Shown here: in pieces, positions 1-5,389 of the stretch | How the letters are laid out: each line of letters opens with the position of its first letter | Numbering within the stretch: the first letter of the stretch is position 1 | Source of the DNA: an uncultured Prevotella sp. | GTDB lineage: Bacteria > Bacteroidota > Bacteroidia > Bacteroidales > Bacteroidaceae | Assembly: GCA_900546605.1 (NCBI GenBank) | Contig: URDV01000161.1 | Location: 1-5,389 of the forward strand | Direction of reading: 5' to 3' | Length of the DNA: 5,389 nucleotides | Position numbers and translations under genes: made by a program | The notes under the pieces: model-generated | The model's input: only the letters and a program-made list of their open reading frames with translations | Databases searched by the model: none | What the model was told of the DNA's origin: nothing

Positions 1-4
1 GAGA

Positions 5-27
5 TAAACACCTATGATTAGTGTTTA
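5..27. repeat. Short inverted repeat at left edge
   Basis: A perfect 7-bp inverted repeat, TAAACAC (5-11) and GTGTTTA (21-27), flanks a 9-base loop. No T-run follows, so it is a weak candidate for the 3' end of a transcript entering from the left. The reading before it, which stops at 19-21, is too short to call a gene. Confidence 0.35.
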
Positions 28-51
28 CCTCCTACTCGATTTTTACGCAAT

Positions 52-94
52 CCTTATCCCGAACTCGCGTTAATTGCAGCGTGAGGGGGATAGG
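52..94. repeat. Long imperfect hairpin, possible terminator or dispersed palindrome
   Basis: Two stacked stems can form. The outer one pairs CC (52-53) with GG (93-94) and, after a bulged T54, TATCCC (55-60) with GGGATA (87-92). The inner one pairs CTCGCG (64-69) with CGTGAG (80-85) using one G-T pair. The loop is 70-79. A T-rich stretch (about 104-115) follows. It may end transcription from the left or be an intergenic palindromic element; the sequence alone does not decide. Confidence 0.45.
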
Positions 95-147
95 TACTGT
101 CGCTTTCTTGTTAACTAACATTGAAAATGATTAAAAAATGGGGGAGG

Positions 148-179
148 ATTGCATAACCATGCATTATTCACTATCTTTA
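148..179 (+). promoter_or_regulatory. Candidate promoter for the Omp28-like gene
   Basis: ATTG (148-151) is followed after exactly 20 bases by TATCTTTA (172-179). This matches the Bacteroidetes primary sigma consensus TTTG-N19-21-TAnnTTTG at 3 of 4 and 7 of 8 positions. Transcription would begin near 184-187 and leave a leader of about 85 bases before the ATG at 270. The site lies inside a 5' extension of the gene's reading frame, which argues that the extension is not translated. Confidence 0.45.
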
Positions 180-269
180 CACGCTCAAAGGCCATGCTTT
201 GTAGCTTGTGTTGCTTTGAACATAAAAGCTACCTTAACTAATCATTTACTCAAACAACCTTTTAAAAGT

Positions 270-1607
270 ATGAACATCAAAAAGTACCTCCTATCATTTG
301 TGCTATTTTTGCTTGCGGCTATTGGCTGTTTGGCAAAAAACTCTGTAAGCCCCATGACAGTTGGCAATGTGTTTGTTAAACTTAATGATTCTCAAGCGTT
401 TGCCCCTGTAAAATTTATGAATTGGGGTGATACTGAAGTGAAGAGTATCATGTATACTTTATGCAACATGGATACGCATGAGTGCACGGATCCTGTTACG
501 TTGAACTTTGATACGCCACTTGCTGTAAATGAAGTACGTAAAATCAATATTCCTATTCCAGTGGGCACCTCGCTTGGAAAAGTAGATTTAATGCTTCATG
601 TGAAAGAAGTAAATGGTGATTACAACGAATATTCTTCGCCAATTACTTATATCACTCGTTGCACGGTAAACAAAGTGCCGCACAAACGTGTGTTGATTGA
701 AGATTACACCGCCTTGTGGTGCCAATGGTGTCCTGTGGGTATGGTGGCAACCGAAGCTCTTGTCCGTGAACATCCAGATGATGTGGTAGCCATAAGCATT
801 CACAAAGGTGATGAGTTGGCAACAACCACAGCCTATCAAAATGGTATGCTTTCTGATTATGCAGTCAATTTGCCTGCCGTATGGTGTGCACGTAAAGATA
901 AGATTGCTGGCTATGATGGTTCAGGTATGTATGAGAGCGAGAAAAACAACTTGACGTTTATGAACATAGACGTGAAAGCCACTTGGGACGAAAAGGGAAA
1001 CAACATCAGTGTGACCACTGAAGTAGAGCCTTGTGCCAATCCCGTAGAAGGGGATACCTATGCCGTAGGCTATGTGTTGACCGCAAGCGGATTGAAGGAC
1101 GATAATTGGTTGCAAGAAGCTAATTATAGCGACTACATGAGCGATACTTATAAAGATGCACCGCCCGAAATGGATTTCTTTCGTGACCCTGCAAACTATG
1201 TGTTCTACAATTATTATGTGAAAGGGGTAACCTTTAATCACGTAGCCATTGTGAGTCAAGGCATACGCAATGGGGTGGCAAACTCCCTTCCCAGTGTGTT
1301 GAAAGCCGATGAAGTGCAAACCCATACTACCACATTCGATAATATAAGCCAATATAGCTTGATTCAAGACCGCAACAAACTGCAAGTGGTGGCAATTCTT
1401 TTCAACACAAAAACCAATGCAGTGGAAAATGCTGCCGTATGCAATATAAGCAAAAATGGTGACGGCAGTGTAACTAGTATTCAGCACTTAAACAAAGTAG
1501 CTTCGTCAAAAACTTCTGTAATTTATGATGTTATGGGACGCAAGGTAAATAATATGAAAACACCTGGCGTTTATATTGTAAATGGAAAGAAAATCGTAGT
1601 GAAGTAA
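270..1607 (+). CDS. Omp28-like exported protein with thioredoxin-like CQWC motif and T9SS-type tail
   Basis: This 445-residue protein resembles the Omp28-related outer-membrane proteins of Bacteroidales. The ATG at 270 is chosen because it gives a proper signal peptide: Lys4-Lys5, then a hydrophobic core at residues 7-19. The frame is open back to an ATG at 138, but that start would bury the signal peptide behind 44 unlikely residues. Residues 30-130 look like a beta-sandwich. Residues 140-220 look thioredoxin-like, with 'DYTALWCQWCPVG' carrying Cys151 and Cys154 and a likely cis-proline at Pro202 in 'NLPAVW'. Residues 225-400 carry Omp28-like features such as 'NWLQEANYSDY' and 'FNHVAI'. The end (412-445) has 'YDVMGRKV' and 'PGVYIVNGKKIVVK', as in T9SS sorting tails. 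Export to the surface or outer membrane is inferred. Redox activity is possible but unproven, since many Omp28-type proteins keep a CxxC of unknown role. It is probably co-transcribed with the protease gene 65 bp downstream. Confidence 0.85.
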   Translation: MNIKKYLLSFVLFLLAAIGCLAKNSVSPMTVGNVFVKLNDSQAFAPVKFMNWGDTEVKSIMYTLCNMDTHECTDPVTLNFDTPLAVNEVRKINIPIPVGTSLGKVDLMLHVKEVNGDYNEYSSPITYITRCTVNKVPHKRVLIEDYTALWCQWCPVGMVATEALVREHPDDVVAISIHKGDELATTTAYQNGMLSDYAVNLPAVWCARKDKIAGYDGSGMYESEKNNLTFMNIDVKATWDEKGNNISVTTEVEPCANPVEGDTYAVGYVLTASGLKDDNWLQEANYSDYMSDTYKDAPPEMDFFRDPANYVFYNYYVKGVTFNHVAIVSQGIRNGVANSLPSVLKADEVQTHTTTFDNISQYSLIQDRNKLQVVAILFNTKTNAVENAAVCNISKNGDGSVTSIQHLNKVASSKTSVIYDVMGRKVNNMKTPGVYIVNGKKIVVK

Positions 1608-1672
1608 TTCTTTAAATTTGAACCTTACTTACTAAGATGTTGTCTAAACCCCCAAAACACTTAATTAAATCA

Positions 1673-4615
1673 ATGAGAATATATACTTTAATTATCTCGG
1701 CATTGGCAGTAGTAACTGCTCAGGCTGGTCCAGTTGACATAAACAAGGCTAAGGCTTTGGCTCAAAAATATGTGTCTTCGCCCATAAGCGTAGAGACAGT
1801 TTCCCTTGCAGCAATGGGCAAAGGAAAACAAGCACAGGTGGCAGAACCAGCTTTGCACATGTTTAATAATGAAAATGGTGAAGGCTTTGTAATTGTATCG
1901 GCTGATGACCGTGTGGGAGGTGTGTTAGGATATAGCGACCGTGGTTCACTCGACCCACAAAATATGCCCACACCACTCGCAGCCTTGTTGGCAAGCTATA
2001 CACGTGCGGTTGAGGCGGTGAGAGTAGACAGTGTGAGTGTGACACCCAACTATGCCAAACCGCCCAAGGCTTATGTAAAACCCTTGGTAAGCACCCTGTG
2101 GAGCCAGGAGTATCCCTATAACTATTACACCCCAAGAAGTAGTACTTCAGGACGTCCTACTTACACAGGTTGTGCGATCACTGCTGCTGCACAAGTGCTT
2201 GCAGCTCACAAGTGGCCAATGCAACGTCCTGCTGCAGCCAAGAGAGGAGAAGGTGCCTTAGGACTCGACCAATATGATTGGGACAATATGCTTAACGACT
2301 ATAGTCACGGTGGCTATAATGAAACACAAGCTCAGGCAGTGGGCGCATTGATGTATGATTTAGGATATTTGGCAAGAGCAACCTATGGCGTGAATGGCAC
2401 AATCTGCGATGAAGGAAAGGTGTGGAATACCTTGCAAAAATATTATGACTGTACTGTGCGTCAGTTAGAAAAAGATATTTTGCCTGGTGGCGAATTTGTG
2501 CAAGCCATATATAATGAACTGTCTATGGGTTGCCCCGTGTTTATGACGGGAGGTGACCATGCTTTTGTGTATGATGGTTATGATGAAAATGGCTTGATAC
2601 ACGTAAATTGGGGCTGGGCTGGATTAGACGATGGTTATTTTGACATTAACACAGCCGCGGTGGCAGGTGGTGGTTATGGTAGTGACGGTTGTTACTACGA
2701 AAAACAATTAGCGCTATTTGTGCATCCCAATAATGGTGTGATTGAGCCGCTAAGTCCAAAACCTGTGGTGCTCTCTATTAACAATGACCAAGGATTGCAG
2801 TTCCAAGCGAGCGAAGGTTGGACAACCTCATCAAGCATTCCAGCACAATTAAAAGGAGTGGGGGCGCGTAACTTGGCACAAGACGAAAATGGATCATATA
2901 CTGGACAAGTGGGCATTGGACTCTTTGCACAAGATGGTACTTGCTTACACGTGTTTAGCATTATGGCCAAGCAAACATGGACTACCTATTACACCTCCTA
3001 TAACTACGACTATGGTTTTATGGCAGTTGACTTGAGCGAAATAGAGGGTCCTGCCAACGGAACTTATTATTTGCGTCCGTTGGGGCGTCGTTTGCTCAAT
3101 GCAGATAAAGACGAGTGGGGAAATTGGACCTACATGATTAACGGAAACAGTGTGCCCATGATTGTGAAAGACGGAAAGGTAACTCTTGTACAGGCAGATA
3201 ACAAACCTCATCTTTCGGTGGTGGGTATGCCCGAGGTGTTTGCCCCTGCTTATGAGTATAGCAGTCAGTTAGCTGGCATTTGTTTGAATATTGCCAATTT
3301 AAGTCGTTACCAAGCACGTGGTGCGGCACAAGTGGTGTTTACGGGAACGGGGAACTTAGAAGGCGAAACTTATGAAGCACCTGTGGCATATCTTACACAC
3401 ATGGTGGCACAACGCCAAGATACAACGCAATGGTTGCTGAAGTTTATGACCTCATACTCAGGAACAACGGGGTCGCATGCACTTAAGGCAGGAAAATATA
3501 AAATGTCGTTGAAGTTTAACCACAACATCGAAACAAAAAATCCAGCAATTTATGATATAACCATTCCTGAGGACTTTTTACTTGAGGTGTTTCCGAGTAG
3601 CTATACAGGACGAGTAACAGTAACCTCGGTGAATTTGCTTGACGAAAAGGGCGAACCTGCTGCAAGCCATTATTTCGATTTAACACAGTCGCCTACGGTA
3701 ACCTTGGGTATTTCGGCAAGATCTGCAAATTTGACACAAGGTACATACAATGCGCAAATTCGCTATCGTTTGGTAAATGTAGCAACGGGAGCAACTGTTT
3801 ACACAAGTAAGGCTTACAAAGTAGGAATTCCGCGCAGTAATTCTGAATCGACTGACCTTACAGGGGCAACGCGTAACACCATAGACCTTACACAATTGGG
3901 CGAAGGAACCTATGAAGTGCATGTGGATGTTGAACGTGATGGCGCTTGGTTGGATCGTTGGAATGCGGAAACCTTCCGTCGTAGATTTACTGTATATACA
4001 GCAACTCCTACACAAGTACAGGTAACTACAAGTGTTGCTGAACAGGTGCAAGGGGTAGAACGCATGGCTACTTTCAGTGCTCCCTTTAATGCAGCAGTGC
4101 CTGAAGGTGTGAAGGCATGGTATGTGAAGAGTGTGGCCGACAACTCGGCAGAGTTGGCTGAAGTGCCCGAAGGTATGGCTATTCCTGCAGGCGAGGGTGT
4201 TTTGTTGACAACAACGTCAGATAAGGAGACATTCAATATGGAAAAGGCTTTGGGTACGATGAAGGTGGCTGATTTGGCTGGTAACTTATTGCGTGCTAAT
4301 GACAAGGCTGATTATACCATAACTTCAGACAACAACGCATACGTGCTGGGCACGATGAACGAACAAACTGCTTTCTATCGTGCCAAAGTGGGCACTACGT
4401 TAGGACGCTATAAGGCATATTTGCAATGGAATGCTACGCTGCCAGCATTGTCGTTGGACTTCCCGGCTACGACAACGGGGATATGCAAGGGCGCAACCAT
4501 TGATTCGCAAAAGCCCATTGTGGTTTATGGTATTGACGGACGTCAATGTGCACCGAATGACGCACGCGGTGTGGTGATTGTAAATGGTAAAAAGCAAATA
4601 TTGATTGGTAAATAA
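1673..4615 (+). CDS. Secreted C10 cysteine protease (streptopain/interpain-like) with T9SS-type tail
   Basis: A 980-residue secreted protease of the SpeB family (MEROPS C10), close in layout to Prevotella interpain A. The ATG at 1673 is preferred because it starts a clean signal peptide ending 'VVTAQA' near residue 18; an ATG at 1637 would add 12 residues before it. Residues 20-125 form the inhibitory prodomain, including 'GEGFVIVSADDR' from residue 69 and 'LGYSD'. The catalytic domain spans about 135-355: Cys167 in 'YTGCAITAAAQVLAAHKWP', His296 in 'GGDHAFVYDGYD', and Asn312, Trp313 and Trp315 in 'HVNWGWAG'. All expected catalytic residues are present, so the zymogen should be active once the prodomain is cut. 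Some 600 beta-rich residues follow, including a module starting near residue 798 ('MATFSAPFNAAVPEGVKAWY') of a kind recurrent in Prevotella surface proteins. Residues 948-980 ('VVYGIDGRQ', 'GVVIVNGKK') form the sorting tail. The likely role is degrading host or dietary protein outside the cell. Confidence 0.93.
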   Translation: MRIYTLIISALAVVTAQAGPVDINKAKALAQKYVSSPISVETVSLAAMGKGKQAQVAEPALHMFNNENGEGFVIVSADDRVGGVLGYSDRGSLDPQNMPTPLAALLASYTRAVEAVRVDSVSVTPNYAKPPKAYVKPLVSTLWSQEYPYNYYTPRSSTSGRPTYTGCAITAAAQVLAAHKWPMQRPAAAKRGEGALGLDQYDWDNMLNDYSHGGYNETQAQAVGALMYDLGYLARATYGVNGTICDEGKVWNTLQKYYDCTVRQLEKDILPGGEFVQAIYNELSMGCPVFMTGGDHAFVYDGYDENGLIHVNWGWAGLDDGYFDINTAAVAGGGYGSDGCYYEKQLALFVHPNNGVIEPLSPKPVVLSINNDQGLQFQASEGWTTSSSIPAQLKGVGARNLAQDENGSYTGQVGIGLFAQDGTCLHVFSIMAKQTWTTYYTSYNYDYGFMAVDLSEIEGPANGTYYLRPLGRRLLNADKDEWGNWTYMINGNSVPMIVKDGKVTLVQADNKPHLSVVGMPEVFAPAYEYSSQLAGICLNIANLSRYQARGAAQVVFTGTGNLEGETYEAPVAYLTHMVAQRQDTTQWLLKFMTSYSGTTGSHALKAGKYKMSLKFNHNIETKNPAIYDITIPEDFLLEVFPSSYTGRVTVTSVNLLDEKGEPAASHYFDLTQSPTVTLGISARSANLTQGTYNAQIRYRLVNVATGATVYTSKAYKVGIPRSNSESTDLTGATRNTIDLTQLGEGTYEVHVDVERDGAWLDRWNAETFRRRFTVYTATPTQVQVTTSVAEQVQGVERMATFSAPFNAAVPEGVKAWYVKSVADNSAELAEVPEGMAIPAGEGVLLTTTSDKETFNMEKALGTMKVADLAGNLLRANDKADYTITSDNNAYVLGTMNEQTAFYRAKVGTTLGRYKAYLQWNATLPALSLDFPATTTGICKGATIDSQKPIVVYGIDGRQCAPNDARGVVIVNGKKQILIGK

Positions 4616-4620
4616 AACTT

Positions 4621-4660
4621 GTAGTTGGGTGTTTGAAATTTGATATTGAACACCCACTAC
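4621..4660. terminator. Terminator-like hairpin after the protease gene
   Basis: A 12-bp stem starts 5 bases after the protease stop. GTAGT (4621-4625) pairs with ACTAC (4656-4660) and GGGTGTT (4627-4633) pairs with AACACCC (4649-4655), with one bulged T at 4626. The loop is about 15 bases. An AT-rich stretch follows but no true T-run, so termination may be partial. On the opposite strand the stem is followed by AAGTTTTATT, so a bidirectional role is conceivable, though no converging gene is seen. Confidence 0.65.
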
Positions 4661-4686
4661 TTAAATTAAAATTCAGTAAAAATCGA

Positions 4687-4857
4687 ATGGCAAAAAAGAA
4701 TTATAATGTCCCTCGCTCTCTGCGTATGGATGTAGAACCTCTATGTATGTTGGCTTCTTCTCCTGTAAAGATAGGAGTTAATAGTGACACAGAGTTAGAC
4801 GCAAGTATGTCGTTCTCAAATAGCAAGGCGTGGAATTGTGAAGAATGGGACGAGTGA
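4687..4857 (+). CDS. Small 56-residue peptide of the Prevotella 'YxxP...LAxS' type, function unknown
   Basis: The peptide begins MAKKNYNVPR, has 'MLASSPVKIG' at residues 21-30 and ends 'WNCEEWDE'. I recognise the layout from short Prevotella and Bacteroides hypothetical proteins: a basic start with Y-x-x-P, a hydrophobic or amphipathic stretch ending in L(A/L)(A/G)S, then a polar, acidic tail. I know of no established function for them. It has no hydrophobic signal peptide and no lipobox. The two cysteines are Cys20 and Cys51, and Trp49 and Trp54 sit in the acidic tail. The ATG at 4687 is preferred over an in-frame TTG at 4633, which lies inside the terminator-like hairpin. The upstream region is A-rich without a Shine-Dalgarno sequence, normal for this phylum. 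It follows the protease gene by 71 bases. In streptococci a C10 protease gene is followed by its inhibitor gene, but this peptide does not resemble the prodomain-like inhibitor, so that role is speculative. A peptide cut after the LAxS region is another possibility. Confidence 0.6.
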   Translation: MAKKNYNVPRSLRMDVEPLCMLASSPVKIGVNSDTELDASMSFSNSKAWNCEEWDE

Positions 4858-4927
4858 ACTACTCTATGACTATACTTGAACGTACTATACAACCACTCGC
4901 GCGGCAAAACTTTGCTAAGGACAAAAT

Positions 4928-4958
4928 AAACTGCAAATTGTCTGCCTAATTGCAGTTT
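4928..4958. terminator. Hairpin, candidate terminator of the small gene
   Basis: A perfect 9-bp inverted repeat, AAACTGCAA (4928-4936) and TTGCAGTTT (4950-4958), has a 13-base loop. It lies about 70 bases beyond the stop of the small gene. The right arm ends in TTT but no longer T-run follows, so it is only a moderate terminator candidate. Because the arm begins with AAA, it would read similarly on both strands. Confidence 0.5.
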
Positions 4959-5001
4959 GAATAATTAACGATAAATTACATGATAATTAATGTCCCCCCC
5001 A

Positions 5002-5036
5002 GTGCGCCCATATATATAATATGTATATGCGCGTGC
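5002..5036. repeat. Long AT-core hairpin with GC-rich base
   Basis: Positions 5009-5017 (CATATATAT) pair with 5021-5029 through one wobble pair, leaving a 3-base loop. Beyond a C-C mismatch (5008/5030), GTGCGC (5002-5007) pairs with GCGTGC (5031-5036) using two G-T wobbles. The whole is a cruciform-like stem of 15 pairs. It directly follows a run of seven C (4994-5000). It may be a terminator or a protein-binding palindrome upstream of the rRNA promoters. Confidence 0.5.
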
Positions 5037-5043
5037 AAACAAG

Positions 5044-5078
5044 TGCGTTTATGTTCTGCAACACAAAACGCAAAATTT
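5044..5078 (+). terminator. Hairpin followed by a short T-run
   Basis: TGCGTTT (5044-5050) and AAACGCA (5066-5072) form a 7-bp stem with a 15-base loop, followed by AAATTTT. It lies about 15 bases upstream of the first rRNA-type promoter, where an insulating terminator would make sense. The stem is short, so the call is tentative. Confidence 0.4.
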
Positions 5079-5090
5079 TCGCCCTAATTA

Positions 5091-5122
5091 TTTGTTCCTT
5101 CAAAGCGGAGAGCGTACTTTTG
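5091..5122 (+). promoter_or_regulatory. rRNA-type promoter P1
   Basis: TTTG (5091-5094), a 20-base spacer and TACTTTTG (5115-5122) match the Bacteroidetes primary-sigma consensus at every fixed position with an accepted spacing. An AT-rich tract (CAAAATTTT, then TAATTA) sits just upstream and could act like an UP element. Transcription should start near 5127-5131. Confidence 0.75.
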
Positions 5123-5142
5123 CCTTGTTACTCGTTCCCCGC

Positions 5143-5164
5143 GAAAAAAGTTTGAAAAAAGTTT
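5143..5164. repeat. Tandem 11-bp repeat between the two promoters
   Basis: Two adjacent perfect copies of GAAAAAAGTTT occupy 5143-5153 and 5154-5164. The A-tracts repeat at 11 bases, near one helical turn, so curved DNA is expected. Similar A-tract/GTTT blocks occur near strong promoters in this group. Here it lies about 20 bases downstream of the P1 -7 box and about 75 bases upstream of the P2 -33 box. Confidence 0.65.
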
Positions 5165-5207
5165 CATTCTTTAAGTCGTTGGTTTACAACGTCTTACGCA
5201 TTTAGAG

Positions 5208-5219
5208 GAGAAATTTCTC
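5208..5219. repeat. 12-bp perfect palindrome upstream of P2
   Basis: GAGAAATTTCTC reads the same on both strands. It is followed by AAAAATTTCTTCC, which repeats part of the right arm and makes the stretch up to the P2 -33 box strongly AT-rich. It could be a regulator site, or simply an UP-like element; nothing in the window identifies a binding protein. Confidence 0.4.
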
Positions 5220-5239
5220 AAAAATTTCTTCCGAAAACA

Positions 5240-5271
5240 TTTGGCCCGTAATGAAAAAGTCTCTACCTTTG
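5240..5271 (+). promoter_or_regulatory. rRNA-type promoter P2
   Basis: TTTG (5240-5243), a 20-base spacer and TACCTTTG (5264-5271) fit the Bacteroidetes consensus exactly. The sequence following the -7 box, CACTCGCAA, is typical of rRNA and tRNA promoters in this group as I remember them. Start of transcription is expected near 5276-5280. It is the promoter closest to the presumed 16S gene, 149 bases downstream of P1 with the same spacer length. Confidence 0.8.
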
Positions 5272-5275
5272 CACT

Positions 5276-5389
5276 CGCAAATCAGAAATGAGGCCTACAA
5301 CACTAACAAACACAGTGTTGATAACGGGTCGAACGATAAGCGAACGATCTTTGACAAGAATTACATAAAACTATTTGTAGAGAAGTACA
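5276..5389 (+). other. Leader of a presumed rRNA operon (16S gene lies beyond the window)
   Basis: The stretch after P2 has no open frame and looks like a pre-16S leader. It contains a 7-bp hairpin CAACACT (5298-5304)/AGTGTTG (5314-5320), a direct repeat CGAACGAT (5330-5337 and 5341-5348), and GATCTTTGACAA (5346-5357). The last resembles the boxA antitermination site of rRNA leaders (E. coli TGCTCTTTAACA) and the conserved pre-16S sequence of Bacteroidetes. The 16S start motif (GAGTTTGATC) is not in the window, so the rRNA gene itself is inferred. Confidence 0.7.
5346..5357 (+). promoter_or_regulatory. boxA-like antitermination site
   Basis: GATCTTTGACAA aligns with the rRNA boxA core CTCTTTAACA with few differences. 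In rRNA operons this site in the nascent RNA binds NusB/NusE and prevents early termination. It lies about 70-80 bases after the predicted P2 start, a usual place for it. Confidence 0.6.

Larger units (their letters stand above)
4858..5389. other. Gene-free interval between the small gene and a presumed rRNA operon
   Basis: No credible coding region was found on either strand in this 532-base stretch. Its left part holds three hairpins (4928-4958, 5002-5036, 5044-5072). Its right part holds two tandem promoters, an 11-bp tandem repeat, a 12-bp palindrome and an rRNA-type leader, listed separately. The arrangement suggests the hairpins insulate the strongly expressed right-hand operon from the protease region. 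Confidence 0.75.

Noticed and set aside
1..21. Possible C-terminal end of an upstream gene (six codons then TAG)
   Set aside because: Too short to distinguish from chance.
138..269. 5' extension of the Omp28-like reading frame from an ATG at 138
   Set aside because: It would put 44 residues with no signal features ahead of a clear signal peptide, and it covers a candidate promoter at 148-179. The ATG at 270 is preferred.
921..1487. Minus-strand open frame of 188 codons
   Set aside because: It is antisense to the Omp28-like gene, shows no recognisable domain and has no promoter or neighbours. It is a shadow of the coding strand.
1637..1672. Upstream ATG of the protease gene at 1637
   Set aside because: It adds 12 residues before an ordinary signal peptide that starts at 1673. 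Not excluded, but less likely.
1617..1672. Promoter between the Omp28-like and protease genes
   Set aside because: TTTG is present at 1617-1620, but nothing like TAnnTTTG follows at the right distance.
3680..4305. Overlapping minus-strand open frames of 123 and 131 codons
   Set aside because: Both are antisense to the protease's C-terminal region, with compositions that look like reverse-frame translations and no motif.
4633..4686. TTG start extending the small peptide by 18 residues
   Set aside because: It lies in the terminator-like hairpin, uses a rare start codon and adds sequence unlike the start of similar peptides.
4701..4907. Minus-strand open frame of 68 codons over the small gene
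   Set aside because: The plus-strand peptide matches a known small-protein layout; the minus-strand product shows none.

Overview
The window looks like chromosomal DNA of a Prevotella-type member of the Bacteroidales. This rests on four things: a C10 (streptopain/interpain-like) protease and an Omp28-like protein, both ending in a 'GVYIVNGKK'-style basic tail typical of type IX secretion (T9SS) cargo in this group; promoters of the Bacteroidetes form TTTG-N20-TAnnTTTG; AT-rich start regions without Shine-Dalgarno sequences; and an rRNA-type leader with a GATCTTTGACA boxA-like motif at the right end. Species cannot be assigned from the sequence.

Layout, left to right. Positions 1-269 are non-coding. 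They hold two hairpins and a candidate promoter, and the only long reading there is a spurious extension of the next gene. Positions 270-1607 encode a 445-residue exported Omp28-like protein with a thioredoxin-like CQWC motif. Positions 1673-4615 encode a 980-residue C10 cysteine protease with a signal peptide, an inhibitory prodomain, a catalytic domain (Cys167, His296, Asn312, Trp313/Trp315), a long beta-rich C-terminal region and a sorting tail. A strong hairpin at 4621-4660 follows. A small gene of 56 residues lies at 4687-4857 and resembles the short 'YxxP...LAxS' peptides common in Prevotella. Positions 4858-5389 hold no gene: three hairpins are followed by two tandem promoters and the first part of a leader that very probably runs into a 16S rRNA gene just past the window.

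How the parts may work together (inference): the Omp28-like protein and the protease are 65 bp apart on one strand with no visible terminator or good promoter between them, so they may be co-transcribed and exported together by Sec and then T9SS. The CXXC protein could help fold or anchor surface proteins, and the protease would degrade host or dietary protein. The small peptide is the least understood element. It lies behind a terminator-like hairpin, so it may be made by read-through or from its own promoter. No mobile element, CRISPR array or tRNA was seen.
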